Source of the DNA: Chryseobacterium sp. SSA4.19
GTDB lineage: Bacteria > Bacteroidota > Bacteroidia > Flavobacteriales > Weeksellaceae
Length of the DNA stretch: 64,000 nt
Assembly (NCBI RefSeq): GCF_022601875.1
Contig: NZ_JAKVIP010000002.1
Coordinates: forward strand, 1-64,000
Reading direction: 5' to 3'
The translations under genes were made by a program, and so were the position numbers. Within the stretch, counting starts at the first letter, position 1, and each line of letters opens with the position of its first letter. The notes beneath the pieces are model-generated. The model was not told the origin of the DNA. It did not search any database and saw nothing but the letters and a program-made list of their open reading frames with translations. This document shows positions 48,055 through 55,600 of this stretch, piece after piece.

Positions 48055-48531
48055 ATGAAAAACGCGAACATTATAGGCCTTCAGGAAGCCGACTGCCAGA
48101 AAATTGCTGAAAAGCTGAATATCCTTTTAGCCAACTATTCTGTTTTTTATCAGAATACAAGAGGATCGCACTGGAATATCAAAGGAGATCAATTCTTTAC
48201 CCTGCATCCAAAATTTGAAGAGCTCTATAACAATCTGGTTTTAAAGATTGATGAAATTGCAGAAAGAATTCTTACGTTGGGCGCAATACCGGCTCACAAC
48301 TATTCCGATTACCTTAAAGTAGCAACCATTAAAGAAAGCCAGGAAGTCAGCGATGCAAACAAGAGCGTAGAAAACATTCTTAACTCGTTTAAAGTAGTAA
48401 TCGATCTGCAAAGAGAACTTCTGGATATTACTGATGAAGCCGGAGACGAAGGAACCAATTCCCAGATGAGCGATTATATTACAGAACAGGAAAAAGAAGT
48501 ATGGATGTACAACTCTTATCTTGGAAAGTAA
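48055..48531 (+). CDS. dps: Dps-family DNA-protection ferritin
   Basis: 158 residues. The ferroxidase-centre segment NTRGSHWNIKGDQFFTLHPKFEELYNNLVLKIDEIAERILTLG contains the His, Asp and Glu residues that bind iron between dimers. Dps dodecamers oxidise iron with hydrogen peroxide and protect DNA in stationary phase or stress. Own promoter box and terminator, so it is monocistronic. Confidence 0.95.
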   Translation: MKNANIIGLQEADCQKIAEKLNILLANYSVFYQNTRGSHWNIKGDQFFTLHPKFEELYNNLVLKIDEIAERILTLGAIPAHNYSDYLKVATIKESQEVSDANKSVENILNSFKVVIDLQRELLDITDEAGDEGTNSQMSDYITEQEKEVWMYNSYLGK

Positions 48532-48560
48532 CCCAATATATTTTATCAGAAAAATCGAAA

Positions 48561-48585
48561 AAATCACCTTACATTTAGGTGATTT
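48561..48585 (+). terminator. Terminator of dps
   Basis: AAATCACCT and AGGTGATTT form a 9-bp perfect stem with a 7-base loop, followed by TATTTTTA, 29 bases after the dps stop. Confidence 0.75.
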
Positions 48586-48598
48586 TATTTTTAATTAT

Positions 48599-48606
48599 TA
48601 AATTTG
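48599..48606 (+). promoter_or_regulatory. Candidate pncB promoter box TAAATTTG
   Basis: Perfect -7 box. It covers a TTG that would otherwise open the longest pncB frame (48604), so the ATG at 48625, 18 bases downstream, is the credible start. Confidence 0.52.
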
Positions 48607-48624
48607 CGTATAAATTACACAATT

Positions 48625-49803
48625 ATGCACACCGTACAACTGAACTCTATTTTAGACAATGATTTCTATAAAATTACCATGCAGAATGCTGTGGTGAAAT
48701 TGTTTCCAGGCTCCATTGTAAAATATGAATTTATTAACAGAGGAAAACATCAGTTTCCGGAAGGTTTTGACACTGCTTTAAAAGAAGCCGTAAACAGAAT
48801 GGCAGAACTTAAACTGACGAAAGACGAAAAAAAATTCATGGCAAAAACCTGCCCGTATATTGATTTGCCTTACCTGGATTTCCTCGAAGGATACCATTAT
48901 GATCCTTCAGAAGTAAAAATTCACCAGGAAGGAGGCGACCTTTCAGTAACCGTCGAAGGACTTTGGTACCGGACTATACTTTGGGAAGTTCCATTATTGG
49001 CTTTAATCAGCGAGCTCCATTACGAAATGAACCATATGGAAAGAGACTCCAATGAAGTGGTCATGAATAAAACTCTGGAAAAAGCGGATACATTAGCAAA
49101 ACTGGGCGTTACATTCGCGGAATTCGGAACCCGGAGAAGACATTCTTATAAAGTTCAAAATTTGGTCATGGAAGCTCTGACTCAGAAAAATGATCCTGCA
49201 TTTATCGGGAGCTCAAATGTATATTTTGCAATGAAATACGGAGTAAAGCCTATCGGGACCCATGCGCACGAATGGTTTATGTTCCATGCAGCAGAATATG
49301 GTTTTAAAATGGCCAATGAACTGGCCCTGGAGCATTGGGTAGATGTGTATCGGGGAGATCTGGGAGTTGCATTGTCAGACACTTACACAACCGATGTATT
49401 CTTCCAGCAGTTTGATAAAAAATTTGCAAAACTTTTCGATGGTGTACGCCATGACAGTGGTGACCCGCTTGAATTCGCAGACAAAACCATTGCCCATTAT
49501 CAAAGACACGGAATCAATCCTCTTTTTAAATACATCATTTTTTCAGATGCCCTGAATCTTGAGAAAGTAGAAGAAATTACAAATTACTGTAAAGGAAAAA
49601 TCGGGATCTCATTTGGGATCGGAACCAATCTTACCAATGATGTCGGCCTAAAGCCTATGAATATTGTTATGAAATTAATTGGCGTACAGGCTCCCAATAA
49701 GGAATGGATACCGACCGTAAAACTTTCTGATGAACATGGAAAATATACCGGAGATCCGAAAATGATTGAGCTGGCAAAAGAATTCCTGAGAATAAAAGAG
49801 TAA
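48625..49803 (+). CDS. pncB: Nicotinate phosphoribosyltransferase
   Basis: 392 residues from the ATG at 48625 (MHTVQLNSILDNDFYKITMQNAV). It converts nicotinate and PRPP to NaMN in NAD salvage. Signatures are EFGTRRRHSYKVQ, FIGSSNVYFAMKYGVKPIGTHAHEWFMFHAA, the phosphoribosyl region FDGVRHDSGDPLEFADK and SFGIGTNLTNDVG. Length and motifs fit the bacterial PncB type I. It is transcribed from its own promoter between dps and the GG-peptide. Confidence 0.95.
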   Translation: MHTVQLNSILDNDFYKITMQNAVVKLFPGSIVKYEFINRGKHQFPEGFDTALKEAVNRMAELKLTKDEKKFMAKTCPYIDLPYLDFLEGYHYDPSEVKIHQEGGDLSVTVEGLWYRTILWEVPLLALISELHYEMNHMERDSNEVVMNKTLEKADTLAKLGVTFAEFGTRRRHSYKVQNLVMEALTQKNDPAFIGSSNVYFAMKYGVKPIGTHAHEWFMFHAAEYGFKMANELALEHWVDVYRGDLGVALSDTYTTDVFFQQFDKKFAKLFDGVRHDSGDPLEFADKTIAHYQRHGINPLFKYIIFSDALNLEKVEEITNYCKGKIGISFGIGTNLTNDVGLKPMNIVMKLIGVQAPNKEWIPTVKLSDEHGKYTGDPKMIELAKEFLRIKE

Positions 49804-49966
49804 GCAGAATGATGATTCTATTTTACCATAGAAATAAAAACATCCAGTAATTTAATTTTTTATCAAACAGTAGTGATTATTTTTCATATTTTAGCTAAAT
49901 ATTAAAATTATAAATCTCATCCTGAGAACATTATAACCCAAATTATTAATCACTAAAAGTTAAACC

Positions 49967-50212
49967 ATGAAAAAAAACAATCTGACTAAGCTTTCCAGAC
50001 AATCATTGAAAGATGTTTTCGGAGGAACACTCTATCCTGCTTTAGAATGCTATTCTGACGGGCAATGTGCACGATACGGAGAGGCACTCATCAGGTGTCC
50101 GGACGGAACCACTTCAATGACAAACTATGGATGCATGGGTGGAAAATGCATGATCAACACAGGATTTTGTCCTCCAACCGAAATTGAAGTACCTGTTACT
50201 GTAGGACCCTGA
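49967..50212 (+). CDS. Second cysteine-rich GG-leader (bacteriocin-like) peptide precursor
   Basis: 81 residues. The leader MKKNNLTKLSRQSLKDVFGG ends in a double glycine and matches the leader of the peptide at 13365-13526 (KLSR plus GG). The 61-residue core has six cysteines: ECYSDGQC, IRCPDGTT, YGCMGGKC and GFCPP. It ends TEIEVPVTVGP. The same cysteine number but no core similarity to the first peptide suggests one shared export route and divergent functions. Monocistronic with a strong terminator. No exporter gene nearby. Confidence 0.75.
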   Translation: MKKNNLTKLSRQSLKDVFGGTLYPALECYSDGQCARYGEALIRCPDGTTSMTNYGCMGGKCMINTGFCPPTEIEVPVTVGP

Positions 50213-50216
50213 TTAA

Positions 50217-50249
50217 AAAAAAGCATCCCTTAATTGAGGATGCTTTTTT
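50217..50249 (+). terminator. Terminator of the second GG-leader peptide
   Basis: AAAAAAGCATCC and GGATGCTTTTTT form a 12-bp perfect stem with a 9-base loop, 4 bases after the stop codon. Confidence 0.88.
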
Positions 50250-50409
50250 AATAATTGTACTGTTTACTGTCAGAACTGCTACTCCAATATTACAGGAAGA
50301 ACTTCGAAATTTTAATTACATCGGCCAAAAGCTTTATAAATGATATTTAAAACAATCTTACAATTTTAAGATTACGGCTTCCCGTAAAACAAATCATTAT
50401 TTCTTTTCG

Positions 50410-50417
50410 TATTTTTG
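50410..50417 (+). promoter_or_regulatory. Candidate rmuC promoter box next to the start codon
   Basis: TATTTTTG ends 4 bases before the ATG at 50422. With the usual distance to the transcription start the mRNA would be leaderless, or translation would begin at the second ATG (50428). Confidence 0.32.
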
Positions 50418-50421
50418 AAAT

Positions 50422-51930
50422 ATGGAGATGATCTATTTAATAGCAGGATTTCTTATAGGAGCAATAATTGGTGCAGTGATATTATACTTTGCACTGAAAT
50501 CATCGATGGTTTCAAGAAGTTCTTATGATGAGCTGAATAATTTATACATTAAAAACAATTCAGATGCAGAAAATTATTTTCAGAAAATTCAGGAATTGTC
50601 TCAGAGTATCAGTAAGGAAAAAGAGCTGAGCTTACAGCAATCGGATCTTCTGAATGATCTTAAAAATGAGTTTGCTAAAATCTCTGCAGAACACGCCTCT
50701 TTAAATACTCAGTTTCTGGAACAGAAACAACTCAATCTCAGACAAATCTCACAAATAGAAAATCTTATCACTGAAAAACAACACATTTACGCTAAAAATT
50801 CAGAGCTTATTGCCATTAACGAAAGCCTGAAAGAATCGCTGGAAACCCAAAAAGCGGAAATTACCAAAATTCAGGAAGAATCAAAGCTGCAATTTGAAAA
50901 CCTTGCCAATAAAATCCTGGAAGAAAAAACAGAGAGATTTACCACCCTGAACCAGAATAATTTAAAAATGATTCTTGAACCTTTCCAGGAAAGGATTACA
51001 GAACTTAAAAACCGTGTAAATGAAGCCTATGAAAAAGAAAATAAAGAACGCTTCTCACTGGCAGAAAAAGTAAGAGAACTTGCCGAACTTAATCAACAGA
51101 TTTCTGAAGATGCAAAAAAACTAACCCGGGCACTAAAAGGCGAAAGCAAAACCCAGGGAAATTGGGGCGAAATGATCCTGGAAAGCATCCTGGAAAAATC
51201 CGGACTGGTAAAAGGCAGGGAATATTTCCTCGAACATGAACTCCGTGATGAAGACAATAAAGCACTCTTCTCAGAATTTTCAGGAAAGAAAATGCGGCCT
51301 GATGCTGTGGTAAAATATCCGGATGAAAGAAATGTCATTATTGATTCTAAAGTTTCTCTTACCGCATTTACAGAACTTGTTGATGAAACAGATCAGGATA
51401 TTTATTCAATAAAACTGAATCAGCATTTATCATCCATCAAAAACCATATTAGCCAATTGAGCCAGAAAGCTTATGACGATTATGGAAAATCCTTGGATTT
51501 TGTCATGATGTTTATTCCAAGCGAGCCCGCATACATTGCAGCCATGCAGGCAGACCAGAATCTTTGGAATTTTGCCTATGACAAAAGAATATTGTTGTTA
51601 AACCCAAGCAATCTGATTACTTCATTAAAGCTAATCGCCGATCTATGGAAACGCGAATACCAGAACAGGAATTCTATGGAAATTGCGGACAGAGGTTCAA
51701 AGCTCTATGATAAATTTGTAGGATTTGTTGACAACTTGGAGAAAGTGGGAAAAAATCTGGATCAGGCAAAGAATGTGTACAATGAAGCATACAAACAGCT
51801 TTCAACAGGAAATGACAATCTCATTATACAGACGCAAAAATTAAAGTCTTTAGGAATAAAAAACAAAAAAGACCTTCCGCCAAGCCTGGTAGAAAATTCG
51901 CAGACTTCATCGGATATTATAAATGAATAA
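50422..51930 (+). CDS. rmuC: DNA recombination protein RmuC
   Basis: 502 residues. An N-terminal membrane anchor (LIAGFLIGAIIGAVILYFAL) is followed by a long coiled coil (about 30-190). The conserved RmuC domain has LKGESKTQGNWGEMILESILEKSGLVKGREYF, RPDAVVKYPDERNVIIDSKVSLTAF, VMMFIPSEPAYIAAM and LLNPSNLITSLKLIADLWKREYQNRN. RmuC limits inversions between repeats and belongs to the restriction-endonuclease-like fold. A second ATG lies two codons inside. Confidence 0.95.
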   Translation: MEMIYLIAGFLIGAIIGAVILYFALKSSMVSRSSYDELNNLYIKNNSDAENYFQKIQELSQSISKEKELSLQQSDLLNDLKNEFAKISAEHASLNTQFLEQKQLNLRQISQIENLITEKQHIYAKNSELIAINESLKESLETQKAEITKIQEESKLQFENLANKILEEKTERFTTLNQNNLKMILEPFQERITELKNRVNEAYEKENKERFSLAEKVRELAELNQQISEDAKKLTRALKGESKTQGNWGEMILESILEKSGLVKGREYFLEHELRDEDNKALFSEFSGKKMRPDAVVKYPDERNVIIDSKVSLTAFTELVDETDQDIYSIKLNQHLSSIKNHISQLSQKAYDDYGKSLDFVMMFIPSEPAYIAAMQADQNLWNFAYDKRILLLNPSNLITSLKLIADLWKREYQNRNSMEIADRGSKLYDKFVGFVDNLEKVGKNLDQAKNVYNEAYKQLSTGNDNLIIQTQKLKSLGIKNKKDLPPSLVENSQTSSDIINE

Positions 51931-51946
51931 TATTAATGTATAACAG

Positions 51947-51963
51947 CCCGGCTTATGACCGGG
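51947..51963 (+). terminator. Weak terminator after rmuC
   Basis: CCCGG and CCGGG form a short GC-rich stem with a 7-base loop, followed by TTTATTTTTATTT, 16 bases after the rmuC stop. Confidence 0.5.
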
Positions 51964-52013
51964 TTTATTTTTATTTAAAATATAATTTCAAAAGAGCTTA
52001 CAGATAATTTACA

Positions 52014-52021
52014 TAATTTTG
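52014..52021 (+). promoter_or_regulatory. Candidate promoter box next to the SpoU methyltransferase start
   Basis: TAATTTTG ends 5 bases before the ATG at 52027, which would give a leaderless mRNA. No TTG at -33. Confidence 0.35.
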
Positions 52022-52026
52022 CGGGT

Positions 52027-52794
52027 ATGTTAATAGAAAGCTTTCAGAACGAAAAGATAAAATACCTTACCAGGCTTCTTACCGACAACAGGTTCCGTAA
52101 AAAATCAGAAGTTTTTGCCGTGGAAGGCCAGCAGGAAAATGAACGTGCTCAACAGTTTGGTTTTATACCTGTTGAATTTTTCATCTGTGAAAAGGTTTAC
52201 CGAAAAGAATTTCCTAAAGGAAAAGTTCATGAAGTAAGCGAAAAGATATACGAAAAAATAGCCTATCGGGGAAGTTCTGAGGGCATTATTGGAATTTACA
52301 AAACGAAGGAATCAGACCTTTCTTTATTCAATCCTAAAGATAATGCAACCGTAATTATTGTTGAGGGTGTTGAAAAGCCCGGAAACCTGGGAGCCATCCT
52401 GAGAAGCTGTGAGGCCTTCGGAATTGATGCGCTTATCGTTTCAGATGGTAAAACAGACTTTTATAATCCGAATGTTATCCGGTCAAGCGTGGGATGCCTT
52501 TTCGGAATGGAAGTATTTCAGGCTGACAACCAACAGACTTTTGACTATCTGCAAAAAAACAACTTCAATATTTACACAACCATCATGGACGAAACGGCTG
52601 AAGACCTTTTCAAAAGAGATCTAAAGCAAAAATCCGCAGTTTTATTTGGCACAGAACATTCAGGGTTGAGTGATTTCTGGATCGGGAAAGGAAAGAATAC
52701 ATTAATTCCGATGACAGGAAGTATTGACTCTTTAAACCTGAGCAATGCCGTGGCAATCACATGCTATGAAGCTTTGAGACAGAAAAGAGATTAA
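52027..52794 (+). CDS. SpoU/TrmH-family RNA 2'-O-methyltransferase
   Basis: 255 residues. An N-terminal substrate-binding part (LLTDNRFRKKSEVFAVEGQQENERA) precedes a SPOUT knot domain. Its three motifs are visible: VEGVEKPGNLGAILRSCEAFG (motif 1), FGTEHSGLSDFW (motif 2) and IPMTGSIDSLNLSNAVAITCYEALRQ (motif 3). These bind AdoMet and place the catalytic Arg and Asn. The target is a ribose in tRNA or rRNA; which one cannot be read from the sequence. Confidence 0.92.
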   Translation: MLIESFQNEKIKYLTRLLTDNRFRKKSEVFAVEGQQENERAQQFGFIPVEFFICEKVYRKEFPKGKVHEVSEKIYEKIAYRGSSEGIIGIYKTKESDLSLFNPKDNATVIIVEGVEKPGNLGAILRSCEAFGIDALIVSDGKTDFYNPNVIRSSVGCLFGMEVFQADNQQTFDYLQKNNFNIYTTIMDETAEDLFKRDLKQKSAVLFGTEHSGLSDFWIGKGKNTLIPMTGSIDSLNLSNAVAITCYEALRQKRD

Positions 52795-52822
52795 GTAAAT
52801 GTAAAATATAAGAGCATAAAAA

Positions 52823-52845
52823 AACCGCGCACTGAGTGAGCGGTT
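52823..52845 (+). terminator. Terminator after the SpoU methyltransferase
   Basis: AACCGC and GCGGTT form a 6-bp stem with an 11-base loop, flanked by A and T runs (CTTTTATTTTT downstream). It also lies just after the convergent lipoprotein gene. Confidence 0.6.
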
Positions 52846-52871
52846 CTTTTATTTTTAAGCTTAAGCTAAAA

Positions 52872-53141
52872 TTATTTCTTAGCAGCTTCTTCTTTTTTCT
52901 CTTCAGCTTTTACTTCTTCTTTAGCAACTTTAGCGTCAGCTTTTACTGAATCAACTTTAGCATCAGCAGTAGTTTTTACTGAATCAACTTTAGCATCAGC
53001 AGTAGAATCGATAGCAGTAGTAGCTGAATCAGCAGCAGCGTTTACAGAATCTTTAGAAGCTTCAGTAGAGTTAGCTTCAGTTTTTTTACAAGCAACTAGA
53101 GAGATTGCAGCGATAGCAGCTACGAATAATGACTTTTTCAT
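52872..53141 (-). CDS. Small Ala/Lys/Asp-rich lipoprotein with tandem repeats
   Basis: 89 residues. Lipoprotein signal MKKSLFVAAIAAISLVAC, then a helix-forming low-complexity body. It contains two nearly identical units, ADAKVDSVKTT and ADAKVDSVKAD, followed by a lysine-glutamate tail ending EEAAKK. The units are also near-identical at DNA level, so they arose by recent duplication or slippage. Similar small alanine-rich lipoproteins are common in Chryseobacterium, without assigned function. Divergent from the TTG-started gene at 53325. Confidence 0.8.
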   Translation of the reverse strand: MKKSLFVAAIAAISLVACKKTEANSTEASKDSVNAAADSATTAIDSTADAKVDSVKTTADAKVDSVKADAKVAKEEVKAEEKKEEAAKK

Positions 53142-53210
53142 AATAAATTAAATTTAATTTTGTTAATATTGTTATATAAATCTTTTTCCTGTTCTGTTAT
53201 TTGAACAAGA

Positions 53211-53218
53211 CAAAGGTA
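53211..53218 (-). promoter_or_regulatory. Candidate -7 box TACCTTTG for the small lipoprotein
   Basis: TACCTTTG on the minus strand is a consensus match 69 bases before the ATG at 53141. The same octamer is used by the divergent plus-strand promoter 40 bases away. Confidence 0.42.
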
Positions 53219-53233
53219 TAGCAGATAGAAAAT

Positions 53234-53264
53234 TTGTTTATGAAAAATAATTGTAATACCTTTG
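53234..53264 (+). promoter_or_regulatory. Candidate promoter TTG-N20-TACCTTTG for the gene at 53325
   Basis: TTG (53234-53236) and TACCTTTG (53257-53264) are spaced by 20 bases. The predicted transcription start lies inside the palindrome at 53261-53281. Confidence 0.52.
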
Positions 53265-53281
53265 TAAAACAGTTTTACAAA
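53261..53281. promoter_or_regulatory. Perfect 21-bp palindrome overlapping the promoter (operator candidate)
   Basis: Half-sites TTTGTAAAAC and GTTTTACAAA are separated by a single A. It overlaps the end of the -7 box and the predicted start site, a placement typical of a repressor operator. The short loop argues against an RNA hairpin. Confidence 0.62.
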
Positions 53282-53324
53282 CAAACATTACTGAAAATCA
53301 ATAATTTAATTATTAAATAATAAA

Positions 53325-54503
53325 TTGACAGATTTAGATCTATTGCATTTTGAGCAACTTAAAAAGGATGTACAGGCTCAATATCTGAAAGAACACACCC
53401 CTTCCTACGATGATATTTCGAAATGGAAGGGAATTGATATTATATATTTCCAGGAAGATCTGCGTAAGAAAGCAAAAGGAAACATTAGTGAAAAATCCTT
53501 TTATACCTACTTTAAATCATCACCTGTCACCAAACTTCCAAGGATTGACATGCTCAATTTACTGAGTATTTATGCAGGATACGACTCTTGGTACGAATTT
53601 AAAAAACAGCATCTTTTTGCCGGAGAATTGTTACAGAATGATGAAGAATTATCCGAAGAAGATATAGAAGAACAGGAAAAAGCAGTTAGTACATCACCCG
53701 ATTTACCTAAAAGTGACATTTCAGTCAAAAAAACAGCAGAAAACAGTATTGAAAACATTAATTTACAAAATTCAATTACTGAAAACCAGAAACTTAATGA
53801 AAATAAAGAAATCAGTACGACAGAGACATCTGTACCTCTAAAACAGCATAAAAATTTCTTTCAGAAGAGCGGCTGGATTTTTTTAACGTCGATTTTAATT
53901 GTTATTACCGGACTTTTAGGATTCAAAGATGCTATTTTTTCTAAAACATATAAATATTGTTTCAATGATGCCGATCGCGGAGCCGGTGTGCTGAACACCC
54001 TTGAAATAAAAGTTATTAAAGAAAACGAATCCCCTATTCTCTATAAAATAAAGCCTGGTGAGTGCTTTTATTATTCAACAAAGGATAAAAACCTCAAAAT
54101 GCAGATCAGCGCGCCTTTTTATGAATACCTTGAGGTCAACAGAAGCCTTGAGAATGCTCCGGATGAAGAAATGATTGAACTAAAGCCGGATGATTATAAA
54201 ATGGCAGCTTATTATTTTTCCATTAAAGATGTAACGGGAGCACCAAAAGATGAGCAGCTGGCTCTGATTAAGCAGAAAAGAAGCCAATTGGAAAACCTGA
54301 TCAGCAATAACGCTGTTATTTATCAGGTATATGACAACAACACCTACGGAATTGAAAGACTTGACAAGCAAAAATACATTACGCTTGTCACCACGCCTAC
54401 GACTTCACTTAAAAACCTTAGTGTGATAGAAATGAAAAAAGACAACGGAAAGATCATCTCCATTAAATTTAAAATTGCAGCCCCGGATGAAAAAAATAAA
54501 TAA
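53325..54503 (+). CDS. Membrane-spanning protein of unknown function with a TTG start
   Basis: 392 residues. The frame can only begin at TTG (53325); the first in-frame ATG is about 70 codons later and would remove a conserved-looking cytosolic helical domain (MTDLDLLHFEQLKKDVQAQY ... NLLSIYAGYDSWYEFKKQH). After an acidic and Ser/Asn-rich linker, one membrane helix (GWIFLTSILIVITGLLGF, about 185-202) leads to an outer domain of about 190 residues. The layout, with a small cytosolic domain, one helix and an external domain, resembles membrane-anchored regulators, but I do not recognise the family. It overlaps the following lipoprotein gene by 17 bases. Confidence 0.72.
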   Translation: MTDLDLLHFEQLKKDVQAQYLKEHTPSYDDISKWKGIDIIYFQEDLRKKAKGNISEKSFYTYFKSSPVTKLPRIDMLNLLSIYAGYDSWYEFKKQHLFAGELLQNDEELSEEDIEEQEKAVSTSPDLPKSDISVKKTAENSIENINLQNSITENQKLNENKEISTTETSVPLKQHKNFFQKSGWIFLTSILIVITGLLGFKDAIFSKTYKYCFNDADRGAGVLNTLEIKVIKENESPILYKIKPGECFYYSTKDKNLKMQISAPFYEYLEVNRSLENAPDEEMIELKPDDYKMAAYYFSIKDVTGAPKDEQLALIKQKRSQLENLISNNAVIYQVYDNNTYGIERLDKQKYITLVTTPTTSLKNLSVIEMKKDNGKIISIKFKIAAPDEKNK

Positions 54504-55071
54504 CTTTTTAATTTTCACTTTATTATTTCTTGCCATATTTTCATGTAATAATAAAAAGACTGAAGTAAGTGATCTGGACAAACTCAGAAACAGCAATAAT
54601 ACAAAGACCTATCCTGCAGTACAGATGGACAGTGCGCAAGCAATTAACCTTATCACCAAGCAAAAAGTACAGGAACTTCTGGACCTGTCCACTTTATATC
54701 TTTCAGGGAAAAGAAATACGGAAATTGACACCGTTATTTATTCCCAGATGCAGAGCTATTTCCATAAACCCGATAGCCTGACGTTTAAAAAATTATTCAG
54801 TGAGCTGGACAGCCTGAAGGTAAAAAGTGTAAAAGTAAATAACCTGGAAGTTTATAAAGATTTTTACAATAAAGATACCCTTGATTTTGCTAAGTTCAGT
54901 GTAGAATACTTTGACAATAAAAATAAGTCATTGGGATCTTTTGAAAAAAGTGCACAGTATATCCTTGTTTCTACACCCAATACGAACCGGGAATTTAAAT
55001 TTTTCTTTTTAAATTTCTATTCCAATCCCTTGCTTAAAAAAGACAGCACATCAGTAGGCGTAACCAAATAG
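54487..55071 (+). CDS. Lipoprotein of unknown function coupled to the TTG-start gene
   Basis: 194 residues from the ATG at 54487 (MKKINNFLIFTLLFLAIFSC). The frame from 54475 adds only four unlikely residues. Its lipidation Cys is at about position 20, followed by a polar helical region and a beta-rich C-terminal part (SVEYFDNKNKSLGSFEKSAQYILVSTPN). No family recognised. The 17-base overlap with the preceding gene suggests a shared complex. Its last 55 bases overlap the convergent 5-FTHF cyclo-ligase gene. Confidence 0.72.
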   Translation: MKKINNFLIFTLLFLAIFSCNNKKTEVSDLDKLRNSNNTKTYPAVQMDSAQAINLITKQKVQELLDLSTLYLSGKRNTEIDTVIYSQMQSYFHKPDSLTFKKLFSELDSLKVKSVKVNNLEVYKDFYNKDTLDFAKFSVEYFDNKNKSLGSFEKSAQYILVSTPNTNREFKFFFLNFYSNPLLKKDSTSVGVTK

Positions 55072-55595
55072 TCAAGCGGAATATCATTTTCCCAGACATC
55101 ATCGATACGTTCATCGGGGTTAAAGTAATTAACTCCGATTTTTTTTGACTCTTCAGAAATTTTCTCGAAGAAACCGTCATAAAAACCTTTTCCATATCCT
55201 ACTCTATTCCCTGCATGGTCGCAATATAATAAAGGAGTAATCACGTAATCAAAATCAAAACATCCCGAATCCTTATCAGAAACCGGTTCGGAAATATCCC
55301 ATTTTCCAACTTCAAATACAGTATTCTTAAAAATTTCGACGGAGAGGAGCTTCGTGTCAACAACTTTCGGAACGAAAACCCTGATGTTACGGCTTAAAAA
55401 ATAATAAATAAATATTTGGGTATCAATCTCCATAAATTTCCTGATCGGAATAAAAATATGGACTTTCTGATCGGTAACGGGTTTGAAATAATCAATGAAA
55501 CGCTTAAAAATCTGCTCAGATAATAAGAAAGCCTCATCAGTTGACAAGGCTTTTCTTTTCTGCATATATTTTTTCCTGAGTTCAGCTTTTAACAT
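55017..55595 (-). CDS. 5-formyltetrahydrofolate cyclo-ligase
   Basis: 192 residues. ATP-dependent return of 5-formyl-THF to 5,10-methenyl-THF. Motifs are LRKKYMQKRKALS at the start, the nucleotide-binding GYGKGFYDGFF and the C-terminal RIDDVWENDIPLDYLVTPT. It starts 5 bases after the trhO stop, so the two form an operon. The end overlaps the convergent lipoprotein gene by 55 bases, so no terminator could be placed. Confidence 0.93.
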   Translation of the reverse strand: MLKAELRKKYMQKRKALSTDEAFLLSEQIFKRFIDYFKPVTDQKVHIFIPIRKFMEIDTQIFIYYFLSRNIRVFVPKVVDTKLLSVEIFKNTVFEVGKWDISEPVSDKDSGCFDFDYVITPLLYCDHAGNRVGYGKGFYDGFFEKISEESKKIGVNYFNPDERIDDVWENDIPLDYLVTPTDVLSFLSKGLE

Positions 55596-55600
55596 GCCTA

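Noticed and set aside
48604..48624. TTG start extending pncB by seven codons
   Set aside because: The TTG is part of a perfect TAAATTTG promoter box, and the ATG at 48625 gives the conserved N-terminus.
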